From an uncultured Atopobium sp. (lineage in GTDB: Bacteria; Actinomycetota; Coriobacteriia; Coriobacteriales; Atopobiaceae): a stretch of 64,000 nucleotides of DNA. A program made the position numbers and the translations under genes. The notes below the pieces were generated by a model. The model made no database searches and was not told the DNA's origin. It saw only the letters and a list, made by a program, of their open reading frames with translations. The stretch's first letter is position 1; each line of letters starts with the position of its first letter. Below, in pieces: positions 1 through 9,012 of this stretch. Location: assembly GCA_937997345.1 (NCBI GenBank), contig CALKTD010000009.1, positions 62,001 through 126,000 of the forward strand, in the 5' to 3' direction.

Positions 1-741
1 AGGGCCGCCCAGGCAGTCAAAGCAGGGGAGGCCGATGGTCTTTTCTCGGCAGGCTCCACAGGAGCAGTGCTTACCGCGGCTACCTTTGGTATTGGTCGTA
101 TCAAAGGCGTAAAGCGTCCTGCACTTACCCTGATTCTTCCTGGACTTGGTGGTCATAAAACAGTTTTTTTGGACACTGGCGCCAACGCTGATGTGCGTCC
201 AGAAGTTTTGGTGCAATTTGCGCAAATGGGTAAGGCTTTTGCTAATGCATCGCTTGGAATTGAAAACCCAACCATAGGACTTCTCTGCAATGGTTCTGAA
301 GAGACCAAGGGTTCTGAGCTTGCTCTCTCATATCATGCAGCTCTTGCAGAAGCGGCTATCAATTTTAGTGGAAATGCTGAGGGAACTGATATTTTAGGAA
401 GCCGCTTTGATGTTATTGTGACAGACGGCTTTACAGGAAACGTGGCCTTAAAATCCATTGAGAGCACGGGCAAATTTATTATGTCTAGCCTCAAAGACAC
501 AATTAATTCCTCCAAGAAAGCTGCGTTTGGTGCACTTCTTTTGAAAGATGCTCTGAAGGCTACAGCAGCGGAACTTTCAGGAGATTCTGTTGGTGGTGCC
601 TTCTTGCTGGGTGTTTCGGCACCCGTTCTTAAAGGACATGGTGCTACCAGTTCTTCTGCTGTGTGCGCAGGAACACTTTCTGCAGCAAATGCAGTACGTG
701 CCAATCTTATCGAGAAAATCTCCTCGTCAATTCAGCTGTAG
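1..741 (+). CDS. plsX: Phosphate acyltransferase PlsX (5'-truncated)
   Basis: PlsX makes acyl-phosphate from acyl-ACP and phosphate, the first step of phosphatidic acid synthesis by the PlsX/PlsY route. The reading frame is open from base 1, so the N-terminus lies outside the window; 246 residues are visible. The opening residues (AGEADGLFSAGSTGAVLTAA) match the PlsX core, and GRIKGVKRPAL and DGFTGNVALKS are further family-typical stretches. The protein ends with a C-terminal helix typical of the family. acpP follows after a terminator-like hairpin, and plsX-acpP-rnc-smc is a common gene order in Gram-positive bacteria. The identification is secure; only the start is missing. Confidence 0.95.
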   Translation, partial: RAAQAVKAGEADGLFSAGSTGAVLTAATFGIGRIKGVKRPALTLILPGLGGHKTVFLDTGANADVRPEVLVQFAQMGKAFANASLGIENPTIGLLCNGSEETKGSELALSYHAALAEAAINFSGNAEGTDILGSRFDVIVTDGFTGNVALKSIESTGKFIMSSLKDTINSSKKAAFGALLLKDALKATAAELSGDSVGGAFLLGVSAPVLKGHGATSSSAVCAGTLSAANAVRANLIEKISSSIQL

Positions 742-780
742 TAAAAGCGCCTGTAGCATAAAAATTTTTATAAGTTATGG

Positions 781-818
781 TGGAGCCCATGGACAATTCT
801 GTGGGCTTTACTTTTTTT
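781..818 (+). terminator. Intrinsic terminator after plsX
   Basis: The stem pairs 781-790 with 801-810 (core AGCCCAT / GTGGGCT, with wobble pairs). It has a 10-nt loop and is followed by a seven-T run at 812-818. It separates plsX from acpP, which therefore probably has its own promoter between 820 and 900. A TAAAAT at 873-878 is a possible -10, but no convincing -35 was seen. Confidence 0.7.
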
Positions 819-911
819 AAGATTGTTTGTTTCAGCTTTAGTAATGTCATCATACAGATGCCTATCACGGGGTAAAATTAATAGCGTCATTGTTGTGTGC
901 AAGGAGGATGT

Positions 912-1148
912 ATGGATCGCACAGAAACACTTGAAAAGGTAATTGACGTTGTTAGAGAGACACTGGACCTTGACGATTCCGTTGAGCTCACAGAGGGCAC
1001 TTCATTTAAAGATCTTGGTGCAGACTCATTTGATCTTTTGCAGCTTGTCACAGACCTTGAGCAAGAGTTTGATATGACCTTTGACGCAGAGAGCATCGAT
1101 GAGATTGCTACCGTTGGTGACGCAGTAGACGCTATTCTTGCTGCTTAA
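912..1148 (+). CDS. acpP: Acyl carrier protein
   Basis: This 78-residue acidic protein carries growing acyl chains on 4'-phosphopantetheine during type II fatty acid synthesis. The attachment motif is GADSFD, with the modifiable serine in the usual mid-protein place; Phe replaces the more common Leu after DS. ATG at 912 was chosen because AAGGAGG lies 6 bases upstream; a GTG at 897 is in frame but sits before that site. It lies between plsX and rnc, the usual neighbourhood for acpP in Gram-positive bacteria. Confidence 0.95.
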   Translation: MDRTETLEKVIDVVRETLDLDDSVELTEGTSFKDLGADSFDLLQLVTDLEQEFDMTFDAESIDEIATVGDAVDAILAA

Positions 1149-1161
1149 GTAGGTTTTATAC

Positions 1162-1893
1162 GTGAAATTGCACGAACGAGTAGCTGCTGCAGAAGCTATT
1201 TGCTGTCACACATTTACCAATAAAGAACTTATTGAGGCTGCCCTCACACACCCTTCGGCGGTGGAGGGCAAGCCTGTTTCTGCTTCGTATGAGCGCCTGG
1301 AGTTTTTGGGTGACTCAATTCTTGGTGCCATTATTGCAACGGAGCTGTTTGAGCGTTATCCAGATATGGATGAAGGTCAGCTTACTAGGCTGAAAATCTC
1401 TCTGGTATCCGGCCACACACTCTCCATTGTCTCTGATGCTCTAGGAATTTCTCCCTTAATTGTTATGGGAATTTCCGAGAAGGGCACGGGAAAGCGTGGC
1501 ATGAAGTCTGCTCTGGAGAACGTCTACGAGTCCATTGTTGGCGCGCTCTACCTTGATGCGGGTTTTGATCCAACGCACGATTTTGTTATTCGTACGCTTG
1601 GACCTCACATTTCTCCAGCGCTGGCAGTTCGTTCGGTAAGCCCTAAATCTCGTTTGCAAGAAGCGGTACAGGCTAAAGGCAAGGCTACCCCTGAATATAA
1701 GCTTATTGGCGAGAGTGGACCTGCTCATACACCAACGTTTACCGCTGTGGTATTTGTCGACGGCCTTAAGGTGGGTCGTGGACAGGGACCATCAAAGAAA
1801 GCCGCAGAGTCAGAAGCCGCTCAAGACGCACTGGTACGTCTTGGTGTGGATGACGCTCCGCTTGATGCTGATGCAGAAATGCACCTAAGGTAG
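1162..1893 (+). CDS. rnc: Ribonuclease III
   Basis: RNase III is the endonuclease that cleaves double-stranded RNA in rRNA precursors and some mRNAs. The 243-residue protein has the catalytic signature ERLEFLGDSILG at residues 44-55. The second acidic site is in NVYESIVGALYLDAGF (residues 120-135, catalytic Glu at 123). A double-stranded RNA-binding domain fills the C-terminus from about residue 165. The GTG start at 1162 has only a weak Shine-Dalgarno site. The gene follows acpP by 13 bases and precedes smc by 17, so acpP-rnc-smc-ftsY-ffh may be one transcript. Confidence 0.97.
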   Translation: MKLHERVAAAEAICCHTFTNKELIEAALTHPSAVEGKPVSASYERLEFLGDSILGAIIATELFERYPDMDEGQLTRLKISLVSGHTLSIVSDALGISPLIVMGISEKGTGKRGMKSALENVYESIVGALYLDAGFDPTHDFVIRTLGPHISPALAVRSVSPKSRLQEAVQAKGKATPEYKLIGESGPAHTPTFTAVVFVDGLKVGRGQGPSKKAAESEAAQDALVRLGVDDAPLDADAEMHLR

Positions 1894-1910
1894 AAAGGTA
1901 CCCTGTACCC

Positions 1911-4900
1911 GTGTATCTAAAATCGCTGACACTTAAGGGTTTTAAGTCATTCGCTGATAAAACTCAGATGGTTTTCGACCCCGGTCTTACCGTTGTCGTT
2001 GGTCCTAACGGCTCGGGTAAGTCCAATGTCTCTGACGCAATTCTCTGGGTATTGGGTGAGCAGAGCGCAAAGATGCTCCGTGGCCAGGCTATGGAAGACG
2101 TCATCTTCTCTGGCTCATCAGCAAGGGGAGCGGTGGGCGTTGCTGAGGTAACGCTGGTTCTGGATAACTCCGACCATACAATCCCCATTGATTTTTCTGA
2201 AATTGGTATCACCAGGCGTATGTATCGCTCTGGAGAGTCTGAGTACCTGATTAACGGTGCTCCTTCAAGACTTATGGATATCCAGGACATTTTGCATGAC
2301 TCTGGTCTGGGCAAAGATACCCATTCCATCATTTCTCAGGGCAAGCTCGATTCCATCTTGTCTAGCCGTCCTGAGCAGCGTCGTGAGCTTATTGAAGAGG
2401 CAGCAGATATCTCTAAGCATCGCCGCCGCAAAGAGCGTGCGGAGCGCAAGATTTCTTCCATGGATGAGAATCTCACGCGAGCCAAAGTGGTTTCTCGCGA
2501 GATTACCCGCCAGCTTAAACCGCTTGAGAGGCAGGTAGATAAGGCTTCTCGCGCTAAAGATCTGTCCGCTCAGCTCAAGGATTTGACGGTGCAACTTGCA
2601 GTTGATGACCTTCGTCAACTGCAGTTTACACATGGCAAGCTTGAGGCTCGCGCTAAAGAGGCTGAGGCCGCTATTGAGCTTGCTCAATATCGTGCGGGCG
2701 AGAAAAACCGTGAGCTTGAAAAGCTCCAGTCACTTCTTGAACAAAAAGGTCTCTTTGTTGGAGACTTGGGTGAGCAGCGCCGTCGCATGCAAGAGATTCT
2801 TGGTCGTATGGGATCTGACATGCGTCTTTTGGAGGAGAAGGGCAAGAACATGGTTTCTCGCCTTTCTGACACGCGTATGCAGCTTTCTGTGATGGATAAA
2901 CAGAAGGCTGACGCCGCAAAAGAGAATGAAGAGCTTTCTGGTCAGCTGGCTACAATTCGTGCAAAGGTTGCGGATCTGACGGAGAGCGTGAACGCGCTCC
3001 AAGAGGCGGCTAACCAGGCAATTGCCGAGCGTCGTGCTCTTGATGTAAAGATTTCTGACTGTACTGCGTCTGAGCGAAGTGTGCGTAATACTGCTGATAA
3101 AGAAACGCTTGCGTATGTAAAGCTTGAAGAGCAGATTGCTCATGCGCAGGTAGAAGACCAGATGTTTGAGTCTAGGTTGACTCAGATTACGGAAGCGCTT
3201 GAGATTGCTCGTGCTGCTCTAGAAGATAGTGGCGCTAAAGAAGCAGAGCTCACGGCGGCTCTTGAGAAAGCTCGTCAGGAGTCCGAGGCGTTTGTCGCTG
3301 AGATTTCTGAGCGCGCCTCCGCACTTGAAGCAGCTCGCGAGGCAGAGCGCACTGCTCGCCAGGAGCTCTCAAGCAGTGAAGCTACGCTTGAGGCACTTCG
3401 TGCGCTTGATGTGGAAGTCCAAAAGGGAAGTCCTCTGGCAGAAAAGCTTGTTGCGGATGCAGCAATTGCTTCTCTTGTTTCTGGCAGACTTGCTGATTAT
3501 CTTGAGGTTCAGCCAGAGTTTGAGGCCCTTGTTGAGCAGCTTTTGGGAGAAGATCTTTCCGCGCTTGTTGTAGACAAACAGCAAAACATTCAGACGCTCT
3601 TTGAGCGCGTTCAGACGCTTTCTGAGGACGGCAAGGCTACGTTGGTTGCTCTTTCTGACGCAACTTCAGCTCTTGCTGCGCCTGCACATACAACGTCTTT
3701 GCTTGAGCACGTATCTGCGCAGAAGGGTGCCGAAGCTCTTGTGCAGGCGCTTTTTGGTCACGTTTTTGTTACTCAGAGTCTTGACGATGCCTACGCTGCT
3801 CGCAAAGTTGAGCCTCGCGGGCTTTATGCGCTCCCTGACGGCACGTTGCTCTATCCAGACGGTCGTCTGGTCCTGGGACACGCATCTCAGGCTGAGGACG
3901 GCTCTCTTGAGCGTAAGCGTCGTATTCGCGAGCTTGAGGGTGCGCTTCCTTCCCTCAAACGCCATCTGGAGGCTGCTCGCTCCGCAGTTACCAACTGCGA
4001 GAATGAGCTGGCTTCAGTTCGCGAGAAAAGCGCGCAGTCCAAGGGCGAGGTTGCTCGCCTCAACGGTGAGCTTACATCTATTGCTGCGGAGCGAGGCCGT
4101 CTTGAGGGACAGGTTGCGTCTTCTCAGGCTGAGCTGAAGCAGGTTAGCACTTCTCGAGAGCAGGCCAAAGAGCGCGCTCAAGAGGCTTGTGCGCACATTG
4201 ATGAGCACAAGCGTGCGGCAGAAGAGGCTAAGACTCGCATGGAGTCGCTTGCTTCTGAGCTCAAGGAGCTGCAGGGTCAGCATGAGGATGCTATTCGCGC
4301 ACAGGGTAGGGCCAACCGAGAGCTTTCGGATGCAAAAACGGACCTCACTGTTGCAAAAGAGCGCGCAATGAGCATGGCTTCTCGCCAGGCAGAGCTTGAG
4401 AGGCGCCTGTCTCAGCTGGATGAGCAACTTGCTGCCGCTAAGCAGGCAACGCACGCGCTTGAGGTAATCAGGCTTCGCGTAGACCCGCTGTACAAGCGCT
4501 ACGATGCTCTGCACCAGAAGGCGCTTGAGTGGGCGTCTAGGCTCAAGGATCGTGCGTCGCTGGCGGAGGCAGACTCCGAGACGCTGCGAGAGACCATCTC
4601 TGAGGCAAAAGACGCTGCTTCTGAAGCTGCGCTTGCAGTAGAAAAAGAGAAAGACGCCGCTAACCAGATTAGTGTTGAAATTGGCAAGCTTGAGGTTCAG
4701 GTTCAAAACGCCATCAAGGCTATTCTTGCTACAGGCGCTTCTCTTGATGAGGCTTTGACGCTTCCAGAGCCAGAAGATAGAGAGCAGGCAGAGCGCCTTG
4801 CTGCGTCGCTCAAGAGTCAGCTTGAGGCACTTGGCCCTGTCAACGCTGTTGCCATGGATGAGTACGAGCGCCTTAAAGAGCGTGCCGACTACATTAACGA

Positions 4901-5450
4901 GCAGGTAGCTGACTTAGAGGCTGCTCGAACCTCACTGAAGAAGATTATTTCGGCGATTGACCGCAAGATGCGTAGTCGCTTCCTGGTTGTCTTTGACCGC
5001 GTAAATCAGAACTTCTCCGAGATTTTCTCGATGCTGTTCCCTGGAGGTCATGCCCATATTGAGCTCACCGATCCAGACCATCTCTCCGAGACAGGTATTG
5101 AGATTGTGGCTCAGCCGCGCGGTAAGCGTATTACCAAGATGATGCTCATGTCAGGTGGCGAGAAGAGCCTCACTGCTCTGGCATTGCTCTTTGCTGTGTA
5201 TAGGACGCGCACTGTTCCGTTCTACGTTTTTGATGAGGTTGAGGCCGCGCTCGACGACGCCAACCTCTCCAAGTTGCTTGATGCCATTGAGCAGCTCAAA
5301 GAGACTACTCAGCTGATTGTAATTTCTCACCAAAGGCGCACCATGGAGCAGGCAGATGTACTGTATGGTGTATCCATGCAGGCAGATGGTGTCAGCCATG
5401 TTGTCTCTCAGAGGCTTGATAAGACAACCGGAAAGGTAGTTGATATCTAA
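1911..5450 (+). CDS. smc: Chromosome segregation protein SMC
   Basis: SMC is the ATPase of the condensin complex that compacts and segregates chromosomes with ScpA and ScpB. At 1179 residues it has the full family length. The Walker A motif GPNGSGKSN is at residues 31-39. Two long coiled coils flank a hinge of roughly residues 510-660. The C-terminal head has the signature LMSGGEKS from residue 1079 and the Walker B stretch VFDEVEAALD near 1107. The start is GTG. The stop overlaps the ftsY start by one base (TAATG). scpA and scpB are not in the window. Confidence 0.97.
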   Translation: MYLKSLTLKGFKSFADKTQMVFDPGLTVVVGPNGSGKSNVSDAILWVLGEQSAKMLRGQAMEDVIFSGSSARGAVGVAEVTLVLDNSDHTIPIDFSEIGITRRMYRSGESEYLINGAPSRLMDIQDILHDSGLGKDTHSIISQGKLDSILSSRPEQRRELIEEAADISKHRRRKERAERKISSMDENLTRAKVVSREITRQLKPLERQVDKASRAKDLSAQLKDLTVQLAVDDLRQLQFTHGKLEARAKEAEAAIELAQYRAGEKNRELEKLQSLLEQKGLFVGDLGEQRRRMQEILGRMGSDMRLLEEKGKNMVSRLSDTRMQLSVMDKQKADAAKENEELSGQLATIRAKVADLTESVNALQEAANQAIAERRALDVKISDCTASERSVRNTADKETLAYVKLEEQIAHAQVEDQMFESRLTQITEALEIARAALEDSGAKEAELTAALEKARQESEAFVAEISERASALEAAREAERTARQELSSSEATLEALRALDVEVQKGSPLAEKLVADAAIASLVSGRLADYLEVQPEFEALVEQLLGEDLSALVVDKQQNIQTLFERVQTLSEDGKATLVALSDATSALAAPAHTTSLLEHVSAQKGAEALVQALFGHVFVTQSLDDAYAARKVEPRGLYALPDGTLLYPDGRLVLGHASQAEDGSLERKRRIRELEGALPSLKRHLEAARSAVTNCENELASVREKSAQSKGEVARLNGELTSIAAERGRLEGQVASSQAELKQVSTSREQAKERAQEACAHIDEHKRAAEEAKTRMESLASELKELQGQHEDAIRAQGRANRELSDAKTDLTVAKERAMSMASRQAELERRLSQLDEQLAAAKQATHALEVIRLRVDPLYKRYDALHQKALEWASRLKDRASLAEADSETLRETISEAKDAASEAALAVEKEKDAANQISVEIGKLEVQVQNAIKAILATGASLDEALTLPEPEDREQAERLAASLKSQLEALGPVNAVAMDEYERLKERADYINEQVADLEAARTSLKKIISAIDRKMRSRFLVVFDRVNQNFSEIFSMLFPGGHAHIELTDPDHLSETGIEIVAQPRGKRITKMMLMSGGEKSLTALALLFAVYRTRTVPFYVFDEVEAALDDANLSKLLDAIEQLKETTQLIVISHQRRTMEQADVLYGVSMQADGVSHVVSQRLDKTTGKVVDI

Positions 5451-6355
5451 TGGGTTTTATGGACAATCTTCGCCGCGGTCTTGAGCGTTCTCGTGAGACT
5501 TTAAGCGAAATCTTTTATATGGGTGGAGAGGTCACCGAAGACTTTTGGGATGACCTTGAGGATACGTTGGTTATGGGAGATATGGGTGCTGAGGTGGCAA
5601 TGCGTGTCACCGATGACCTGCGTGAGCGTGCGGCGCGAGAAAACCTTATGCGCTCCGATCAGCTTCGCCGCGCCCTTGTGGAGCGCCTTACGGCAGAGTT
5701 TCCTGTTGCAGAAAGAGATCCTTTTACGGATACGCCCTCTATTGTTTTGTTTGTAGGCATTAACGGTGCTGGTAAAACTACCACTGTTGGTAAGATTGCT
5801 GGTCGTGCACATGCTAATGGCGTAAAGACTTTGATTGGCGGTGCTGACACCTTCCGTGCGGCTGCAATTGAGCAGCTGCAGGTATGGGGAGAGCGTTCTG
5901 GTATTGAGGTAGTAACCAAAGAGCGTGGCGCTGATCCTGCAAGCGTTTGTTTTGAGGTTGTTGAAACGGCAGAAAAACAAGGCACTGAGCTGGTGCTTAT
6001 TGATACTGCCGGACGTCTGCACACTTCATCCGATCTTATGCGTGAACTTGCTAAAGTTGTTTCGGTTACCAGAAAGCGCGCAGGGGATATTCCCGTGAGT
6101 GTTGTCTTGGTTATTGATGCAACTACCGGTCAAAATGGCCTTAACCAGGCAAAAGAGTTCAATGACGCCCTGTCTTTGGATGGTCTTATTGTCACAAAGC
6201 TTGATGGCACCGCAAAGGGAGGAATTGCTCTGGCAATTTCTAACCAGCTTAACCTGCCTATTTATCGTATTGGTGTGGGCGAGTCAATTGATGATCTTCA
6301 GACATTTGACGCTCGTTCATTCTGTGAAGCACTTGTTGGTGAGGGAGTTCAGTAA
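5450..6355 (+). CDS. ftsY: Signal recognition particle receptor FtsY
   Basis: FtsY is the SRP GTPase that docks ribosome-SRP complexes at the membrane. The 301-residue protein has the N domain (about residues 1-90) and the G domain with P-loop GINGAGKT at 103-110. DTAGR and TKLDGTAKGG, the latter with the guanine-specificity element, are also present. The acidic A domain of the E. coli protein is missing, as is usual in Gram-positives. Start and stop overlap smc and ffh by one base each, so the three genes are probably translationally coupled. Confidence 0.97.
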   Translation: MGFMDNLRRGLERSRETLSEIFYMGGEVTEDFWDDLEDTLVMGDMGAEVAMRVTDDLRERAARENLMRSDQLRRALVERLTAEFPVAERDPFTDTPSIVLFVGINGAGKTTTVGKIAGRAHANGVKTLIGGADTFRAAAIEQLQVWGERSGIEVVTKERGADPASVCFEVVETAEKQGTELVLIDTAGRLHTSSDLMRELAKVVSVTRKRAGDIPVSVVLVIDATTGQNGLNQAKEFNDALSLDGLIVTKLDGTAKGGIALAISNQLNLPIYRIGVGESIDDLQTFDARSFCEALVGEGVQ

Positions 6356-7734
6356 TGTTTAACAGCCTGCAAGATAGACTGCAAAATACATTTTCCGCTC
6401 TGCGCGGAAAGGGCCGTCTCACTGAGGACGATATCAATTCAGCCATGCGAGAAATTCGCATGGCTCTTCTCGAGGCTGACGTTAACTACAAGGTAGTTAA
6501 AGAGTTTGTTGGTCGCTGTAAAGAGCAGTGCATGACCGCTGACGTGCTAGAGTCTCTGTCTCCAGCTCAAAATGTTGTCCGCATTGTTCTGGACGAGCTC
6601 ACGGCGCTGCTTGGTTCAACCGAGTCCAAGCTTACGTTGGCACAGAATCGCATTCCAAATGTCATCATGCTTGTTGGTCTTCAGGGCTCTGGTAAGACAA
6701 CCGCAGCTGCAAAGCTTGCTTACCTGCTTAAGTCCCAGGGAAAGAATCCTTTGCTTGCTGCCTGCGACGTCCATCGTCCTGCAGCAGCAGATCAGCTTGA
6801 AACGCTTGGTTCCGAGATTGGTGTGCCTGTATATCGTGGTGATGGCAAAGATGCCGTTGCTATTGCGTCTCAGGCTATCCAGGAAGCTGTTGACCACCTC
6901 AACGACCTGGTAATTGTCGATACCGCTGGTCGTCTTCAAATTGACGAAGAAATGATGGAAGAGGCCGTTGCTATCAAACGCGCCGTCAAACCAGACCAGA
7001 TTCTTATGGTTGTCGATGCCATGACCGGCCAGGATATTGTCAATGTTGTTAGCACCTTCGCCGAGCGCGTAGACTTTGACGGCGTTATCATGTCCAAGCT
7101 TGATGGCGATGCTCGTGGTGGTGGCGCACTTTCCGTACGTGAGGTTACTGGCAAGCCTATCAAGTTTGTTTCTATGGGCGAGAAGCCCGATTCACTTGAG
7201 GTTTTCCACCCAGATCGTATGGCCAAGCGCATCCTTGGCATGGGTGACGTTATCTCTATTGTCGAGAAGGCCCAGCAGGCAGCAGACGAGAAGCAGGTTG
7301 AAGATGCTGAGCGCATGTTGCGCGAAGGCTTTACTATGGATGACCTGCTTAATCAGATGAATCAGATTCGCAAGATGGGCGGTCTTGCCAAGCTTATTGG
7401 TGCTCTACCTGGTGGTGACCGCATGATGGCCCAGCAGGGCGGTATAGACGACAGTTCTATGGGAAAGATTGAAGCCATCATTCATTCGATGACAAAAGAA
7501 GAGCGTGCACGACCAAAGATTATTAACGGTCAGCGCCGTCGTCGTATTTCTATGGGTTCTGGTCGTAGCGTCCAAGAAGTCAATCAGCTTATTCGTCAGT
7601 GGGGAGAGATGAATAAGATGATGGGCAAGATGAAGGCTATGACTCAGGGCGGTAATGCCAAGAAGGGTCGCCGTGCCATGGAGTCTATGATGAAGAACAT
7701 GGGCTTTGGCGGAGGTCAAATGCCTCGTTTCTAG
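6355..7734 (+). CDS. ffh: Signal recognition particle protein Ffh
   Basis: Ffh is the protein subunit of the SRP; it binds 4.5S/SRP RNA and signal peptides. The 459-residue protein has the NG GTPase domain with P-loop GLQGSGKTT (residues 108-116), DTAGR and the specificity motif SKLDGD. A methionine-rich M domain runs from about residue 310 and ends in a Met/Gly-rich tail (SMMKNMGFGGGQ). It is the last gene of the overlapping smc-ftsY-ffh set. No SRP RNA gene was recognised nearby. Confidence 0.97.
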   Translation: MFNSLQDRLQNTFSALRGKGRLTEDDINSAMREIRMALLEADVNYKVVKEFVGRCKEQCMTADVLESLSPAQNVVRIVLDELTALLGSTESKLTLAQNRIPNVIMLVGLQGSGKTTAAAKLAYLLKSQGKNPLLAACDVHRPAAADQLETLGSEIGVPVYRGDGKDAVAIASQAIQEAVDHLNDLVIVDTAGRLQIDEEMMEEAVAIKRAVKPDQILMVVDAMTGQDIVNVVSTFAERVDFDGVIMSKLDGDARGGGALSVREVTGKPIKFVSMGEKPDSLEVFHPDRMAKRILGMGDVISIVEKAQQAADEKQVEDAERMLREGFTMDDLLNQMNQIRKMGGLAKLIGALPGGDRMMAQQGGIDDSSMGKIEAIIHSMTKEERARPKIINGQRRRRISMGSGRSVQEVNQLIRQWGEMNKMMGKMKAMTQGGNAKKGRRAMESMMKNMGFGGGQMPRF

Positions 7735-7783
7735 GCGTTGCTAGTAAATAAATTTATATAAGAATTGCTTATATCGAGTAATA

Positions 7784-7834
7784 TCCCTACTGCATTTTGT
7801 TAAACATGGTAAACTCTCTCAAAAGCAGTAGGGA
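7784..7834 (+). promoter_or_regulatory. Inverted repeat covering the ribosome-binding site of the DUF454 gene
   Basis: TCCCTACTGC at 7784-7793 is the exact reverse complement of GCAGTAGGGA at 7825-7834. The pairing extends inward (TTTTG with CAAAA, one bulged A). The right arm contains most of the Shine-Dalgarno sequence TAGGGAG (7829-7835) of the gene starting at 7841. If transcribed, the hairpin would mask that site. It could instead be an operator; the sequence alone does not decide. Confidence 0.5.
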
Positions 7835-7840
7835 GTATTT

Positions 7841-8221
7841 ATGTCAATTAAACGTGTCGCCTTTATGGCACTAGGTTGTATAAGCTTGGCACTTGCTGTG
7901 CTTGGTGTAGTGCTTCCCATTTTGCCAACTGTTCCATTTTTGGCACTTGCTGCATTTTGCTTTGCAAAATCATCCGACCGACTCAATAATTGGCTTATTA
8001 ATACAAAGTTTTATCAAAATAATCTTGATGATTTTAAAGCTGGAAAAGGGATGACTGTTAAGACTAAAACACACATCCTTGTTACAGTAACCTTGGTCAT
8101 GGCTGTAGGTCTTATTGCCATGCTTATGAAAGGCGTTATTGTTGGTAGTATTATCCTTGTCATTGTTTGGCTAGGCCATATTTATTATTTTGGTTTTAAA
8201 GTCAAAACTATTGAAGAGTAA
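7841..8221 (+). CDS. DUF454 family small inner-membrane protein (YbaN-like)
   Basis: This 126-residue protein has an N-terminal hydrophobic hairpin (about residues 5-42, with GVVLPILPTVPFLALAAFCF). A short amphipathic stretch follows (SSDRLNNWLINTKFYQNN), then two more membrane segments (about 78-115). The LP-LPT-PF-LLA pattern and the conserved W-L section are those of the DUF454/YbaN family, whose function is unknown. The start has a good Shine-Dalgarno site (TAGGGAG), which lies inside an inverted repeat. The gene is visibly more AT-rich than the smc-ffh block before it. Confidence 0.8.
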   Translation: MSIKRVAFMALGCISLALAVLGVVLPILPTVPFLALAAFCFAKSSDRLNNWLINTKFYQNNLDDFKAGKGMTVKTKTHILVTVTLVMAVGLIAMLMKGVIVGSIILVIVWLGHIYYFGFKVKTIEE

Positions 8222-8281
8222 ACAATTGTTACAATAGCTTCTAGTTAGTTTCATTATTATTCGGTAATGATGAGATGACTG

Positions 8282-8947
8282 ATGATGCAGCGTAGGAAAA
8301 GAGTTATTGTAGGCATAATATTGCTGTTAGCTGGGCTGATAATAGGCCTAATGGTGTTCTATAAACCAAAAAATGTATCATCACTTCAAATAACAAATTT
8401 AAAGAAATCGGCCGCACAATGTGTTGCTAGTCAGCTCAACACATTTAATGATTACAGTAAAGAACTGGGGCCAGAGTATAACTATTTGAAGATAGATAGC
8501 ATCGAAGATCTTGAGATATCAGGTCCTATTTTATGTGCTACAAAAATGGAAAATGGAGATATTGCAACAACAGGACTCTTGTGGGTCATCAGTAGGAATA
8601 ACAAGTTGGTAGCAGTTGTTGATCAGGATATATATACATTATCTATACTTACAAATTTTGGATTTTCTATCAATCAAAGAATGTTTCAAATGAACATTCC
8701 TTTACTTGAAGAAATGCATACACGAGGATTACCCGTCATAAAGTGGAGCGTTCAAAATGCAAGTGGTGGAGAAATGTACCTATCAGACGGGTTGTTAGGT
8801 TCACATGCATATAACAATATTACTAATATTGGTATTAGGCAAAGTGATTCTGATTATCCTTCTGCCAGTTCGTTGATTACTTCTCGCTTAGGTTCAGAGT
8901 ATCTTGATTTTATGGCAAACAAAGAGCGTGTTGTAGATCTTTTGTAA
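8282..8947 (+). CDS. Hypothetical membrane-anchored protein
   Basis: This 221-residue protein matches no family I recognise. Basic residues (MMQRRKR) precede a single hydrophobic segment at about residues 8-26; the remaining ~195 residues should then lie outside the cell. There is no lipobox cysteine. The external part is hydrophilic with no obvious catalytic motif. The Shine-Dalgarno site is weak, and start codons at 8282 and 8285 are both possible. The gene is AT-rich, follows the DUF454 gene by 60 bases and ends at a strong bidirectional terminator. Confidence 0.65.
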   Translation: MMQRRKRVIVGIILLLAGLIIGLMVFYKPKNVSSLQITNLKKSAAQCVASQLNTFNDYSKELGPEYNYLKIDSIEDLEISGPILCATKMENGDIATTGLLWVISRNNKLVAVVDQDIYTLSILTNFGFSINQRMFQMNIPLLEEMHTRGLPVIKWSVQNASGGEMYLSDGLLGSHAYNNITNIGIRQSDSDYPSASSLITSRLGSEYLDFMANKERVVDLL

Positions 8948-8956
8948 GGCAAAAAA

Positions 8957-8989
8957 TGCACACTTCAGAATTATTTTCTGAAGTGTGCA
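8957..8989. terminator. Bidirectional intrinsic terminator
   Basis: This is a perfect 14-bp stem (8957-8970 with 8976-8989) with a 5-nt loop. It is flanked by an A-rich run on the left and a T-rich stretch on the right. It lies between the convergent hypothetical gene and the L,D-transpeptidase gene and can serve both strands. Confidence 0.85.
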
Positions 8990-9012
8990 TAATTTTATTC
9001 TCTAAGAAAAAC

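Noticed and set aside
4014..4706. Minus-strand open frame of 230 codons within smc
   Set aside because: It is the mirror of the smc coiled coil; Leu/Arg-rich and without a ribosome-binding site.
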